64,000 bases of DNA, from assembly GCA_013213785.1 (NCBI GenBank), contig JABSPZ010000007.1, positions 310,001 through 374,000 on the forward strand. The letters run 5' to 3'. A model generated the notes under the pieces. It made no database searches. It saw only the letters and a list, made by a program, of their open reading frames with translations, and was not told the origin of the DNA. Positions 35,540 through 43,267 of this stretch are shown here, piece by piece. The position numbers and the translations under genes were made by a program. The stretch comes from Henriciella sp. (GTDB taxonomy: Bacteria > Pseudomonadota > Alphaproteobacteria > Caulobacterales > Hyphomonadaceae). Position 1 is the stretch's first letter; every line of letters starts with the position of its first letter.

Positions 35540-36703
35540 TCAATTGGTCATCGCAACACACGCATTTAATCGCTCAGCTGGGGTCTCAAAGTCCAGTGTT
35601 TTTCTCGGGCGTTCGTTCAGTGATCTGGCGATCTTGTTGAGCTCGCCTTGAGTGAACTTTGATAGATCTGTTCCTTTGGGAAGGTACTGTCGCAGGAGAC
35701 GGTTCGTGTTTTCGTTGGTGCCGCGCTGCCAAGGGCTTTGCGGATCGCAGAAATAGACGTCGATATTGGTCTCCATGGTGAACCGCCGATGGTCTGCGAG
35801 TTCATGGCCTCTATCCCAGGTCAGTGACTTATAGAGCTCGCTCGGCAGTCGCCTGGACTGTTTGATCAATGCATTGACGACGGTTTCGGTATGACGACCG
35901 GAGAGCTTGGCCAGCATCACATAGCGCGAGTGACGTTCGACCAGTGTGGCGACAAAGCTATTGTTTGGCCCGCAGATCAGGTCTCCCTCCCAGTGCCCCG
36001 GCACTGCGCGGTCTTCGACTGAAGCTGGGCGTTCACTGATCGACACAGCGCCCTTGATCTGCCCACGTGGGTCTTTGTTCACCTTCTTGTACCGCGAGCC
36101 TCTGAGCTGACGTTTTGATCGTAGATACTGAACCAGCTCTTTCTTTAGAGCCCCGCGCGCCTGAACATACAGGCTCTTATAGATCGTCTCATGTGACACG
36201 TGCATCGCCTCTTGGGCCGGGTATCTGCGCTTTAGCCAACCAGCAATTTGCTCTGGTGACCAATCGCGCTTCAACTTGAAAATAACAGCTTGCCGCAATC
36301 GACCATTGAGCACCAGCTTGCAGCGCTTAGGGCGCAAGGCCTGCTTCCAAGCGCGTTTGTCTGCTAGCACCGCACGATACCGACGCCGGCCACCATTGCG
36401 TCTGATCTCACGGCTAATTGTGGAAGGAGATCGACCGAGTGCGCGCGCAATCGCCCGTACGGTTTGGCCAGCAACCAAACCTCGGGAGATCTCTTCGCGC
36501 CCTGCTAGCGTCAATGCCGAAGGAGCCCGCTTGCGCTCAACTGGAGTGTACCCGCCAGTTGACCGGATGTGCTTGAAAATGCTCGACGATGGCTTGCCAA
36601 ACACACGCCCGATCGACTTCATCTGCTCGCCGCGTCGCCATCGCTCCCACAGCTCAGCCTTTTGAGCCGGTGTAAATCCAACCCGTACGTATTTCTTCCT
36701 CAT
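35540..36703 (-). CDS. IS30-family transposase
   Basis: A 387-residue transposase. N-terminal helix-turn-helix regions (TPAQKAELWERWRRGEQMKS, then IARALGRSPSTISREIRRNG) precede a DDE catalytic core with D in HWEGDLICGPNNSF, D in LTWDRGHELADH and E in WQRGTNENTNRLLRQYLPKG. It looks full-length and unbroken. The reading frame runs through the element's left end, and its stop codon TGA (35540-35542) lies in flanking DNA, so the last codon and stop are supplied by the target. Confidence 0.95.
   Translation of the reverse strand: MRKKYVRVGFTPAQKAELWERWRRGEQMKSIGRVFGKPSSSIFKHIRSTGGYTPVERKRAPSALTLAGREEISRGLVAGQTVRAIARALGRSPSTISREIRRNGGRRRYRAVLADKRAWKQALRPKRCKLVLNGRLRQAVIFKLKRDWSPEQIAGWLKRRYPAQEAMHVSHETIYKSLYVQARGALKKELVQYLRSKRQLRGSRYKKVNKDPRGQIKGAVSISERPASVEDRAVPGHWEGDLICGPNNSFVATLVERHSRYVMLAKLSGRHTETVVNALIKQSRRLPSELYKSLTWDRGHELADHRRFTMETNIDVYFCDPQSPWQRGTNENTNRLLRQYLPKGTDLSKFTQGELNKIARSLNERPRKTLDFETPAERLNACVAMTN
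35545..35567 (+). repeat. Left terminal inverted repeat of the IS30-family element
   Basis: The block GGTCATCGCAACACA starts at 35546 and matches the right end in reverse complement at 14 of 15 positions, with partial similarity beyond. It overlaps the 3' end of the transposase gene. Confidence 0.8.
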
Positions 36704-36727
36704 AGATCATGCTCCACATACTCTAAC

Positions 36728-36750
36728 TAAAGTATGTGTTGCGACGACCC
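36728..36750 (-). repeat. Right terminal inverted repeat of the IS30-family element
   Basis: Reading inward from 36750 gives GGGTCGTCGCAACACA, matching the left end. The transposase start is 25 bp further in, so the transposase promoter probably overlaps this end. Confidence 0.8.
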
Positions 36751-37007
36751 ATTGAGATCACAGCCACAGAACAGTCACTCACCCTACCCTCAATCCGACC
36801 CACTCCGGCGCCCGATATGCTTATCCCCATCTCCTCCTGATGAGAGGCTTGTCCGGATCGGCTGGATTGAGGGGGAGAGTGGCGGTCTGGTGGCTGGGCT
36901 TGGGGCTCCGAACCCCTTTTGCTTGGTGCCAGCCGGGGGAGCTCAGCCCGTCTGTCCGATGACAGGCGGCGAGGGTCGAACCTGTAAGAGCAATCCCCCC
37001 GGAGTTG

Positions 37008-37029
37008 CCTCGGACATTGTGATCCGAGG
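37008..37029. repeat. 7-bp stem hairpin in the gene-free stretch
   Basis: CCTCGGA and TCCGAGG pair perfectly around an 8-base loop. There is no T-run on either side, so it is not an intrinsic terminator. Confidence 0.5.
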
Positions 37030-37144
37030 GACCAAAGTTGAAAACATGCCGCCATGGGCGCGCTTTGACCAAGCGCTATAAGGCCGCCTCGAGAGAGCGG
37101 CAGTTCGCTTCGCGTTTGTTCCAAGCGCGCCCAGTCTCTTATCG

Positions 37145-37167
37145 CCAGACGCCGACGGGCGGTCTGG
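37145..37167. repeat. Bulged hairpin in the gene-free stretch
   Basis: CCAGAC and GTCTGG pair outside an inner GCC/GGC stem, with one bulged G and a GACG loop. There is no adjoining T-run. It resembles REP-type palindromes. Confidence 0.45.
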
Positions 37168-37207
37168 GTGTTGGTGCTGGGATAATGGCTTAGATTGCGT
37201 CTTCCTC

Positions 37208-37222
37208 GACCGCGGAGCGGTC
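37208..37222. repeat. 6-bp stem hairpin in the gene-free stretch
   Basis: GACCGC and GCGGTC pair around a 3-base GGA loop. Compact GC-rich palindromes of this kind are typical of repeated intergenic elements. Confidence 0.45.
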
Positions 37223-37278
37223 TGAGGACCAAACTCGACATCCTGCAAAGATGAGACGCATTTGGAGATGGGCCCGCA

Positions 37279-37295
37279 GACAGCCTGAGGCTGTC
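37279..37295. repeat. 7-bp stem hairpin, REP-like
   Basis: GACAGCC and GGCTGTC pair around a 3-base TGA loop. The surrounding words (CCTGAGGCTGTCGAGGG) resemble repeated extragenic palindromes seen in many alphaproteobacteria. Confidence 0.5.
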
Positions 37296-37321
37296 GAGGG
37301 TGACGTCCAGAACGTGACGGA

Positions 37322-37351
37322 TTGGATTTTATAACAGTACAAATATATAAT
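37322..37351 (+). promoter_or_regulatory. Candidate promoter of the His-rich lipoprotein
   Basis: A perfect TATAAT is at 37346-37351 in a strikingly AT-rich patch, with TTGGAT at 37322-37327 (18-bp spacing) as a weak -35. A TATAACA word between them resembles one half of known alphaproteobacterial Zur sites, but no second half is clear. The start codon is 73 bp downstream. Confidence 0.4.
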
Positions 37352-37424
37352 AAAAACAATACTCTATAGATTTCTCCGCGCGCCTATGCTAAATCGAATT
37401 CGGAGAGAAGTTTGGAGAGCCGCT

Positions 37425-37841
37425 ATGCGCACCCTTATCGTTTCGGGACTTTTATTTGCGGGGCTGAGCGCCTGCGCGGTTGCGCCGAAGGATCACGCCG
37501 CCGAGGTTCATCAGGATCATGCGCATGTGCACGGAGATGGCTGCGGGCATGCGCGGGTCTGGCACAATGATCACTGGGATTATCTGCACGATGGGCATCT
37601 GCATTTTGTCCATGGCGATCATGTTGATGAACATGTTCTAGACGTCAGCGAAACCAACCCGGATGGCGAGGCGCCTATGGATCCGGCGGCGCATGCTGAT
37701 CATATGCACGGCGCCGATGACGGGCACCTGATGATCCGTCACGGGGATCACATGGACTATATCCATGACGGCCACTTGCACCATGTTCACGGCGATCATG
37801 TCGATGATCATGGACCGGTGACGATTGAAGCGAACGGCTAA
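37425..37841 (+). CDS. Histidine-rich lipoprotein, probable metal binder
   Basis: Start ATG 37425 with GGAGAG upstream; 138 residues. The signal MRTLIVSGLLFAGLSAC has a good lipobox (LSAC, Cys17). The roughly 120-residue mature part contains about 27 histidines and many aspartates. Two copies of a repeat are visible: WDYLHDGHLHFVHGDHVDEH and MDYIHDGHLHHVHGDHVDDH. Such text suggests binding or buffering of zinc or another divalent metal at the cell surface or in the periplasm. I do not recognise a named family. The upstream region is AT-rich with a good -10. Confidence 0.8.
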   Translation: MRTLIVSGLLFAGLSACAVAPKDHAAEVHQDHAHVHGDGCGHARVWHNDHWDYLHDGHLHFVHGDHVDEHVLDVSETNPDGEAPMDPAAHADHMHGADDGHLMIRHGDHMDYIHDGHLHHVHGDHVDDHGPVTIEANG

Positions 37842-37867
37842 GCCGTGCCCCTAAAATTAAGGATTGG

Positions 37868-37896
37868 TTTGGCCGGGCCTTATGCGTCCGGCCAAA
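37868..37896. terminator. Hairpin at the end of the VOC gene
   Basis: TTTGGCCGG and CCGGCCAAA form a 9-bp stem with an 11-base loop spanning the stop codon of the gene at 37880. No clean T-run follows on either strand, so termination is possible but unproven. It would serve both convergent genes. Confidence 0.4.
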
Positions 37897-38299
37897 GAAC
37901 TTCTGGGTTCTTCATCGTCTTGATCTCGAGAACATTATTGTTCGGGTCGGCGATGAAGAAGGTTTCCTGCTCATACTTACCGCCTTCGAACCGGCGATAA
38001 GGATCATCAATATAGGTGAGGCCCGCAGCAGCGATCCGGTCTTTGACAGCGTCAAAGTCTTCTTGCGTGAGATGGATACCAAAGTGAGGGACCAAGACTG
38101 CGCCCATGTCGACGTCGTGACGGACGTTTGGGAGTTGCTCTTCGCTCTGGTGAAGCGTCAGCTCATTGCCCCAAAAGTTCACGTCGACCCAGCGACCAAC
38201 CTCGCGATTGCCCAGCTTACACCCGAGGACGTCGGTATAGAATTTGACCGTCGTTTCGAGATCACCCGCCGGAATCGCCAAATGAAGGACAGCAGACAT
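37880..38299 (-). CDS. VOC-family (glyoxalase/dioxygenase fold) protein
   Basis: Start ATG 38299 with GGGAAA upstream; 139 residues. The vicinal-oxygen-chelate fold is seen in two halves: LHLAIPAGDLETTVKFYTDV with HLAI supplying the first metal His, and HFGIHLTQEDFDAVKDRI, ending FFIADPNNNVLEIKTM (metal Glu). Substrate unknown; members include lyases, dioxygenases and fosfomycin-type resistance proteins. Confidence 0.82.
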   Translation of the reverse strand: MSAVLHLAIPAGDLETTVKFYTDVLGCKLGNREVGRWVDVNFWGNELTLHQSEEQLPNVRHDVDMGAVLVPHFGIHLTQEDFDAVKDRIAAAGLTYIDDPYRRFEGGKYEQETFFIADPNNNVLEIKTMKNPEVLWPDA

Positions 38300-38369
38300 G
38301 AAATTTCCCCTATTGGTCATATTTGCAACTAAATAACCAACTTATGGAGAGTCTGGGAAGGAAAATTCC

Positions 38370-39458
38370 TCAGGCGAGTGCTAATTTGTAATTTCGTCTC
38401 GTGACACGTGGATCGATGCGCATGGTCTTAAATGCGTTGCCATCAATCGCATCGAGGAAGGCGTCGGCGCGTCTTTTATCGGAGGGCAGCATCATGAGAT
38501 ACACGTCGAGCGCATCCTGAAGGCGCAGGAGTGAGAAGGTTCGCGCCGCCATCATGCCGCTATGCCCGCCTGTGGTAAACGGCACCATGCCGAGCCCGCG
38601 CGGAACTTCGGATTGTGGCTCCGCGGTGCGCGCCCACTCGCTGAAGAGTTTGCTGGTCTCGGTAAGGACCGGCAGGTGTTCTTGGAGGGCGACTTTCAGG
38701 ATCGGCAAAAGAGTGACCGGCAGGTCGTCTTTGGGCACCAGATCCCCAGTTTTGCCTTCTCCGGCGATGACGCGTTCAACATACTCGGCCACCTTCGGGG
38801 CGGTGCGCTTCATATGCTCACCGGTGAATTTGTCCCGGTACTGGTGCGCGTAGAGCGGCCCGATCAAGGCGAAGTCGGCATAGCTCGCACGCGTTCCAAG
38901 GAGATAAGGAAGGGTTTCGAGGTGCGCGGAAAGATCTGCGAGGAATTGTTCATACGCTTTCTCTACGCCTGGGATTGTTTCAGGTGTGATGCCTAGCATG
39001 GGAACAAAACTACGGAACCGCTGGCCAACCGCTTTACCCGCCTCATACTTTTCTTCGGGCGTGCCATCTGGCGCAGAGTTTTTCCCAAACTCGCCATAGA
39101 TCCACTCTTCATTGTGGTTCCAGCGATAGTGCATCGCCGGCAGGGTCATCCACTCGTCTGCAAACAGTTGCAGCAAATAGGTGACCATGCGTTGCAAGGG
39201 CGTCTCCGGGATCGCCTTCACGCCGGAATTGCTGGCCTCAAAATGCGCGATGATATCGGAGGTATCCTGAACAAACTCTCCGGATTCTGTCTTCAAGACC
39301 GGAATCACGGGCCACCCAATATTGGCGATGATTTCAGACTTCATGATCTCTGGCGTTGGTGCGATTTCTTCGAAAGAGATATCTCGCCAGCGCAGATAGG
39401 CGCGGGCCTTTCCGCTGAAATAGCTCATATCGCTGCCAAAGAGTGTGTTTCCGCTCAT
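38370..39458 (-). CDS. Glutathione S-transferase-like protein with C-terminal extension
   Basis: A 362-residue protein with an N-terminal thioredoxin-like GST domain (FSGKARAYLRWRDISFEEIA, IGWPVIPVLKTESGEFVQDT, DIIAHFEAS) and a helical GST C-domain (RASYADFALIGPLYAHQYRD). The last 100 residues (GGHSGMMAARTFSLLRLQDA) form an additional region. Single GSTs run near 220, so this is a longer subgroup. Glutathione-linked activity is expected but unproven. It is a monocistronic unit upstream of the VOC gene (70-bp gap). Confidence 0.78.
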   Translation of the reverse strand: MSGNTLFGSDMSYFSGKARAYLRWRDISFEEIAPTPEIMKSEIIANIGWPVIPVLKTESGEFVQDTSDIIAHFEASNSGVKAIPETPLQRMVTYLLQLFADEWMTLPAMHYRWNHNEEWIYGEFGKNSAPDGTPEEKYEAGKAVGQRFRSFVPMLGITPETIPGVEKAYEQFLADLSAHLETLPYLLGTRASYADFALIGPLYAHQYRDKFTGEHMKRTAPKVAEYVERVIAGEGKTGDLVPKDDLPVTLLPILKVALQEHLPVLTETSKLFSEWARTAEPQSEVPRGLGMVPFTTGGHSGMMAARTFSLLRLQDALDVYLMMLPSDKRRADAFLDAIDGNAFKTMRIDPRVTRRNYKLALA

Positions 39459-39689
39459 TCCTGTTTTTCCTTCGCCGTGCCGGGCCCATTGCTAAGGACC
39501 AAAAAAAGTCACGTCCGGCAACTAACAAGTTTCCCAGAATCGAGATTTCGTTAACCCAATCGCGCCATTCCCATGAACATTGCAGATAAGACAGCGGCGC
39601 GTCACGTTTCCGCCCGATTCTCCGCAGATAGAACAACGAGCTTTTCATAAGGTGGTGACGACCGCCAATCAGAAGGATGAGAGACGCTT

Positions 39690-40394
39690 ATGGAGTCACA
39701 AGCGCTAGGCGAGGTTCACTCCCAAGGGGCCTTTTCCATGTTTGAATTGATCATGGCAGCTGACCCAGTGGTCAAAGCTGTTTTGATCGCGTTGATTATT
39801 GCCAGTATTTGGTCCTGGGCTGTCACAGCGGAGAAATTCTTCGCCATTGGAGGTGCCCGCAAAAAGGCAAATGAGTTCGAAGAAGCGTTCTGGAATGGTC
39901 GCACGGACGACTATGAAATGCGCCCGGGTCAAGCGCCAGATAATGCGGGCGCACGTCTCTTCGCTGCGATCTCCCGGGAATGGCGCGATGCGAAAAGCGT
40001 TTCCCCAAATGAGCATGGCGCCTTGGTGGCGCGTGCAGAGCGATCGCTGCGCGCCACTGTAGACCGCGAAGTTGGATCGATATCGAATGGGATCGGTGCC
40101 CTCGCCACGATTGGCTCATCGTCGGTTTACATCGGTCTGTTCGGAACTGTTTGGGGCATTATGAATGCCTTTTTGAACATCAGTGCTCAGGAAGATACCA
40201 GCCTCGCCGTTGTTGGTGGTCCGATCGCGGAAGCTTTGTTCGCGACAGGACTTGGTCTGATCGCTGCGATCCCGGCCGTTATTTTCTACAATAAGTTCTC
40301 TGGCGACCTTAACCGCTACGCCGACACACTGGATGCGTTCAGCCAAGATCTATTGGTGCGTTTATCGCGCCGCGCCAGCGATGGGCCTGTCTAA
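39690..40394 (+). CDS. tolQ: TolQ, Tol-Pal proton channel subunit
   Basis: A 234-residue MotA/ExbB-type protein with three helices: VKAVLIALIIASIWSWAVTA, then GALATIGSSSVYIGLFGTVWGIM, then EALFATGLGLIAAIPAVIFY. The last two form the proton path. TolQ with TolR uses the proton gradient to energise TolA for outer-membrane constriction at division. It starts the tolQRAB-pal-cpoB set. Confidence 0.96.
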   Translation: MESQALGEVHSQGAFSMFELIMAADPVVKAVLIALIIASIWSWAVTAEKFFAIGGARKKANEFEEAFWNGRTDDYEMRPGQAPDNAGARLFAAISREWRDAKSVSPNEHGALVARAERSLRATVDREVGSISNGIGALATIGSSSVYIGLFGTVWGIMNAFLNISAQEDTSLAVVGGPIAEALFATGLGLIAAIPAVIFYNKFSGDLNRYADTLDAFSQDLLVRLSRRASDGPV

Positions 40395-40837
40395 TGGCGG
40401 CGCCGCTTAGATCTGGCGGTGGGCGCGGACGACGCACCTTCAATGCCGAAATCAACGTGACTCCCATGGTGGATGTCATGCTGGTGCTTTTAATCATCTT
40501 CATGATCACAGCAACAGCATTGCAGCGCGGTGTGGAGGTGAATCTGCCAAAGGCGGCGACAAGTAATCTAAGTGTGCCTAAAACAACGCCCCTCTTGGTG
40601 ACAGTTACCGCGGACGCGAAGGTCTTTCTTTCTGAGACAGAGATTGAGGTCGGCGAGCTAACAACCAAGCTCCTGGCAATCGCGGAAGAAGGGTATGAAG
40701 AGCGGATCTTCCTGCAGGGCGACACGGATGCGGCGTATGGCGCGGTCCTTGGTGTCATGACCCAGATGAAAAATGCGGGCTTCACCAATATCGCGCTTGT
40801 AACCGATCCGAAGGCGCGTGCGGAGCGCGAGGGCTAA
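40394..40837 (+). CDS. tolR: TolR
   Basis: A 147-residue protein with one membrane helix carrying the channel aspartate (INVTPMVDVMLVLLIIFMIT) and a periplasmic ExbD-type domain (VFLSETEIEVGELTTKLLAI). Start ATG overlaps the tolQ TAA as TAATG. It works with TolQ as the proton motor. Confidence 0.96.
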   Translation: MAAPLRSGGGRGRRTFNAEINVTPMVDVMLVLLIIFMITATALQRGVEVNLPKAATSNLSVPKTTPLLVTVTADAKVFLSETEIEVGELTTKLLAIAEEGYEERIFLQGDTDAAYGAVLGVMTQMKNAGFTNIALVTDPKARAEREG

Positions 40838-40840
40838 GAG

Positions 40841-41734
40841 ATGCTGCGCGGCTTGCCTGCTTCAATTGTTGTGCACGCTGCCGTTTTCGGCGCGTCTTAT
40901 GTCACGTTTCCGTATTGGGGCGTGGAAAGCCGCGCCTATGTGGTCGAGGCGGTGGACGTCAATTTCGCAGAGCTTGGCGAGATTACCAATATCGCGCCGC
41001 TGATCGAGCAGGAGGCCGAGGACCCCCAAGAGGCGGCGCCGGAAGAACCGGAAGAAGAAGTTCCTGAAGAGCCCATCGAGGAAGAGTTACCTGAGGCTGA
41101 ACAAGATGTTTCAAACGAAACACCGGAACCGGTCGAAGAAGAACCGGAAGATGTTCTGCCTGATTTTGAACAGGACGAACCGGAGAAACAGGAAGAAGAG
41201 CCTGAGCCCGAGCCGGAACCAGAGCGGGATACAAGACCGCAGCCGCCTAAGGATCCGCTCGCGGATTTCCTGAATCAAAGTGAAACCACTTTTAAGAGTG
41301 AAATAAAAACACGGCGTGAGCGGCCGGAGCCGCGCCCCGTGCCACAGGATCCACCGCAAACGGCTCTGAAAGACGCCCCTAAACCGGCTGAGACACGCAA
41401 TCGACGCGGTTCTGGCGAGCGGAACGGGAATACGGCACGCCTGGAAGCGCTTATCAGTTCGAGGATCCGCAATGAGTGTTGGGCCGGGGTCGACGATTTG
41501 CCCAATCCTGAACGGTACAATGTTCAGATGAAGGTTCTACTGAACGAGAACGGGACGCTTGCCGATTTAGAAGTGGTGGACCCAAAGGGACGGCAAAGTT
41601 CGTACATGGGCGTCGCGGTGGATCGTGCAACGCGGGCGGTCGGCAAATGCGCGCCTTTTAAGCTGCCTGCAGATGATTATGAAATTTGGAAAGAAATAAA
41701 TGTCTACCTTGGACTGGGTTATACCAGTAGGTGA
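40841..41734 (+). CDS. tolA: TolA
   Basis: A 297-residue protein with an N-terminal helix (LPASIVVHAAVFGASYV), a linker of about 110 residues dominated by Glu and Pro (roughly 60-150) and a C-terminal TolA/TonB-type domain (LEALISSRIRNECWAGVDDL to IWKEINVYLGLGY). The linker is acidic and proline-rich rather than the Ala/Lys/Glu helix of enterobacterial TolA. It spans the periplasm and contacts TolB/Pal. Confidence 0.88.
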   Translation: MLRGLPASIVVHAAVFGASYVTFPYWGVESRAYVVEAVDVNFAELGEITNIAPLIEQEAEDPQEAAPEEPEEEVPEEPIEEELPEAEQDVSNETPEPVEEEPEDVLPDFEQDEPEKQEEEPEPEPEPERDTRPQPPKDPLADFLNQSETTFKSEIKTRRERPEPRPVPQDPPQTALKDAPKPAETRNRRGSGERNGNTARLEALISSRIRNECWAGVDDLPNPERYNVQMKVLLNENGTLADLEVVDPKGRQSSYMGVAVDRATRAVGKCAPFKLPADDYEIWKEINVYLGLGYTSR

Positions 41735-41756
41735 GTCGGAAACCGGGAGTTATGCA

Positions 41757-43130
41757 ATGCTGAAACGATTAATATGTGCTGCTTTTGTCGGGCTTCTGGG
41801 CTCCTTGTCCGTCGCGACGGCCCAATTGGAAGTCGTCGTCGATCGCGCGGATCTGAAACCGACGCCGCTCGCAATTCCTAATTTTGAAGCGATCGGAGTC
41901 GATGCGGAAACCTCGCAATTGATCAGTGATGTTATCCGATCTGATCTGGAATCGACTGGCTTGTTCACGATCTCGCCGGAAGAGGCCTACATTCAAACCG
42001 ATCTCAACATTGAAGTCGCGCCGCGCTTTGCGGATTGGAAAATCATCCAATCTGATGCGCTGGTCGTCGGGACTGTCGAGCAAATCACGCGGGATGGGAA
42101 CGATCTGATCCGCGGCTCCGTTCGGATGTGGGATGTTTATGGCGAAGAGCTGATGCGTTTCGAAGATTCTGCTGGCCGACAAGTTTCAGGTCGACGGTTT
42201 ACGACCACGCCAGAAGATGCGCGCCGGATCGCGCACAAAATTGCAGATGCTATCTACACCCGCCTGACTGGCGAGGATGGTTATTTCGATACGCGTATCG
42301 TCTATATCGCTGAGACAGGCCCTAAGAATGCCCGGGTGAAACGCCTCGCGATCATGGATGCTGACGGCGCTAACGTGAAGTATCTCACCAGCGGCGCATT
42401 CACCGTCCTGACGCCGCGCTTTTCACCAGAAGCCCAGCAAATCACTTACATGTCTTATGAGGGCGGTATTCCGCGCGTTTATCTGTACGACCTACGCCGC
42501 GCGCGTCAGGAGGTTTTGGGCAATTTCCGCAGCATGACCTTTGCGCCGCGTTTCTCTCGCGATGGGAATTCTGTTCTTTTGACCCAAGCGACAAATGGCA
42601 ATTCCGATGTCTACATTATGGATCTTCAAACCCGACAAAGCCGCCGCCTGACGGACCATCCAGCGATTGATACATCGCCGTCTATGTCCCCTGATGGACG
42701 CCAAATCGTGTTCAACTCTGATCGCGGTGGTAGCCCTCAGCTTTACATTATGAACACAGACGGATCGCCGCGAACGTGTCCATCTGGAGGACGCGATGTG
42801 GCTTGCCGAATCACCTTTGGAACCGGGCGCTATTCAACGCCGGTCTGGAGTCCGCGCGGTGATTTGATTGCCTTTACCAAGCAAACGCAGGGGAAATTCC
42901 ATATTGGTGTTATTGGGATTGACGGTCGCGGTGAACGCTTGCTGAGCCAATCCTATCTGGATGAAGGTCCCGATTGGTCGCCGAACGGCCGAGTTATCAC
43001 GTTTTTCCGTGAAGCCTTCCCAGGCGCATCGCCAACTCTTTGGTCGGTTGATCTGACCGGACGCAATTTGCGCCCACTTCCGACTCCGACAGATGCTTCA
43101 GACCCAGCATGGTCACCGCTGCTCGAATAG
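41757..43130 (+). CDS. tolB: TolB beta-propeller
   Basis: ATG 41757 follows GGGAG by 8 bases; 457 residues. A cleavable signal (LICAAFVGLLGSLSVATAQ) is followed by the D1 domain and a six-bladed propeller with repeats such as FSPEAQQITYMSYEGGIPRV, SMSPDGRQIVFNSDRGGSPQ and WSPRGDLIAFTKQ. It is periplasmic and binds Pal and TolA. It overlaps no other gene but starts 23 bp after tolA. Confidence 0.96.
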   Translation: MLKRLICAAFVGLLGSLSVATAQLEVVVDRADLKPTPLAIPNFEAIGVDAETSQLISDVIRSDLESTGLFTISPEEAYIQTDLNIEVAPRFADWKIIQSDALVVGTVEQITRDGNDLIRGSVRMWDVYGEELMRFEDSAGRQVSGRRFTTTPEDARRIAHKIADAIYTRLTGEDGYFDTRIVYIAETGPKNARVKRLAIMDADGANVKYLTSGAFTVLTPRFSPEAQQITYMSYEGGIPRVYLYDLRRARQEVLGNFRSMTFAPRFSRDGNSVLLTQATNGNSDVYIMDLQTRQSRRLTDHPAIDTSPSMSPDGRQIVFNSDRGGSPQLYIMNTDGSPRTCPSGGRDVACRITFGTGRYSTPVWSPRGDLIAFTKQTQGKFHIGVIGIDGRGERLLSQSYLDEGPDWSPNGRVITFFREAFPGASPTLWSVDLTGRNLRPLPTPTDASDPAWSPLLE

Positions 43131-43143
43131 TGTAAGGAAATTA

Positions 43144-43177
43144 TTGGGAATTCTGAAATCTCAGTAATCTTTCCCAA
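43144..43177. repeat. Inverted repeat between tolB and pal
   Basis: TTGGGAA and TTCCCAA are 20 bases apart, with an inner CTGA/TCAG pair. There is no T-run after it, so it is not a classical terminator. It could affect mRNA stability or attenuation between tolB and pal. Confidence 0.35.
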
Positions 43178-43211
43178 ATGAGAAAAAATTGGCGTATACG
43201 GTGACACGAAG

Positions 43212-43240
43212 TTGACAAATACCCCGCCTAATGCACGTGG
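43212..43240 (+). promoter_or_regulatory. Possible promoter upstream of pal
   Basis: TTGACA at 43212-43217 matches the sigma-70 -35 perfectly. A CCTAATGC word nine bases later fits only loosely the short-spaced Caulobacter-type -10 (GCTANAWC). It is the only candidate in the 137-bp gap before pal. Confidence 0.3.
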
Positions 43241-43267
43241 TGTGCGCGTAAGCAAGGAGAGACCTAA

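Larger units (their letters stand above)
35545..36750 (-). mobile_element. IS30-family insertion sequence, apparently complete
   Basis: About 1206 bp bounded by imperfect inverted ends: GGTCATCGCAACACA at the left and, read inward from the right, GGTCGTCGCAACACA (14 of 15 identical). The flanks carry a 2-bp direct repeat AT (35543-35544 and 36751-36752). Removing the element and one AT restores TCAATTGA, a perfect palindrome with AT at the centre. Two-base duplications and palindromic targets are known for IS30. The single gene inside is the transposase. Confidence 0.88.
36751..37321. other. Gene-free stretch rich in hairpins, right flank of the IS
   Basis: No supportable gene was seen here. 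Long frames exist on the minus strand but have arginine/serine-rich low-information text. Several good hairpins recur: CCTCGGA/TCCGAGG at 37008-37029, CCAGACGCC-type stem at 37145-37167, GACCGC/GCGGTC at 37208-37222 and GACAGCC/GGCTGTC at 37279-37295. The content suggests a cluster of palindromic intergenic repeats or a structured RNA. Its identity is not known. Confidence 0.5.

Noticed and set aside
36860-37080. Possible tmRNA, RNase P or other classical RNA in the gap right of the IS
   Set aside because: T-loop-like words (GGTTCGA on the minus strand) and hairpins are present, but no tag-peptide reading frame, no RNase P core words and no SRP loop could be found.
36723-37241. 172-codon frame on the minus strand overlapping the IS right end
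   Set aside because: Arg/Ser/Pro-rich low-information text, no ribosome site, crosses the IS boundary and hairpin cluster; treated as a chance frame.
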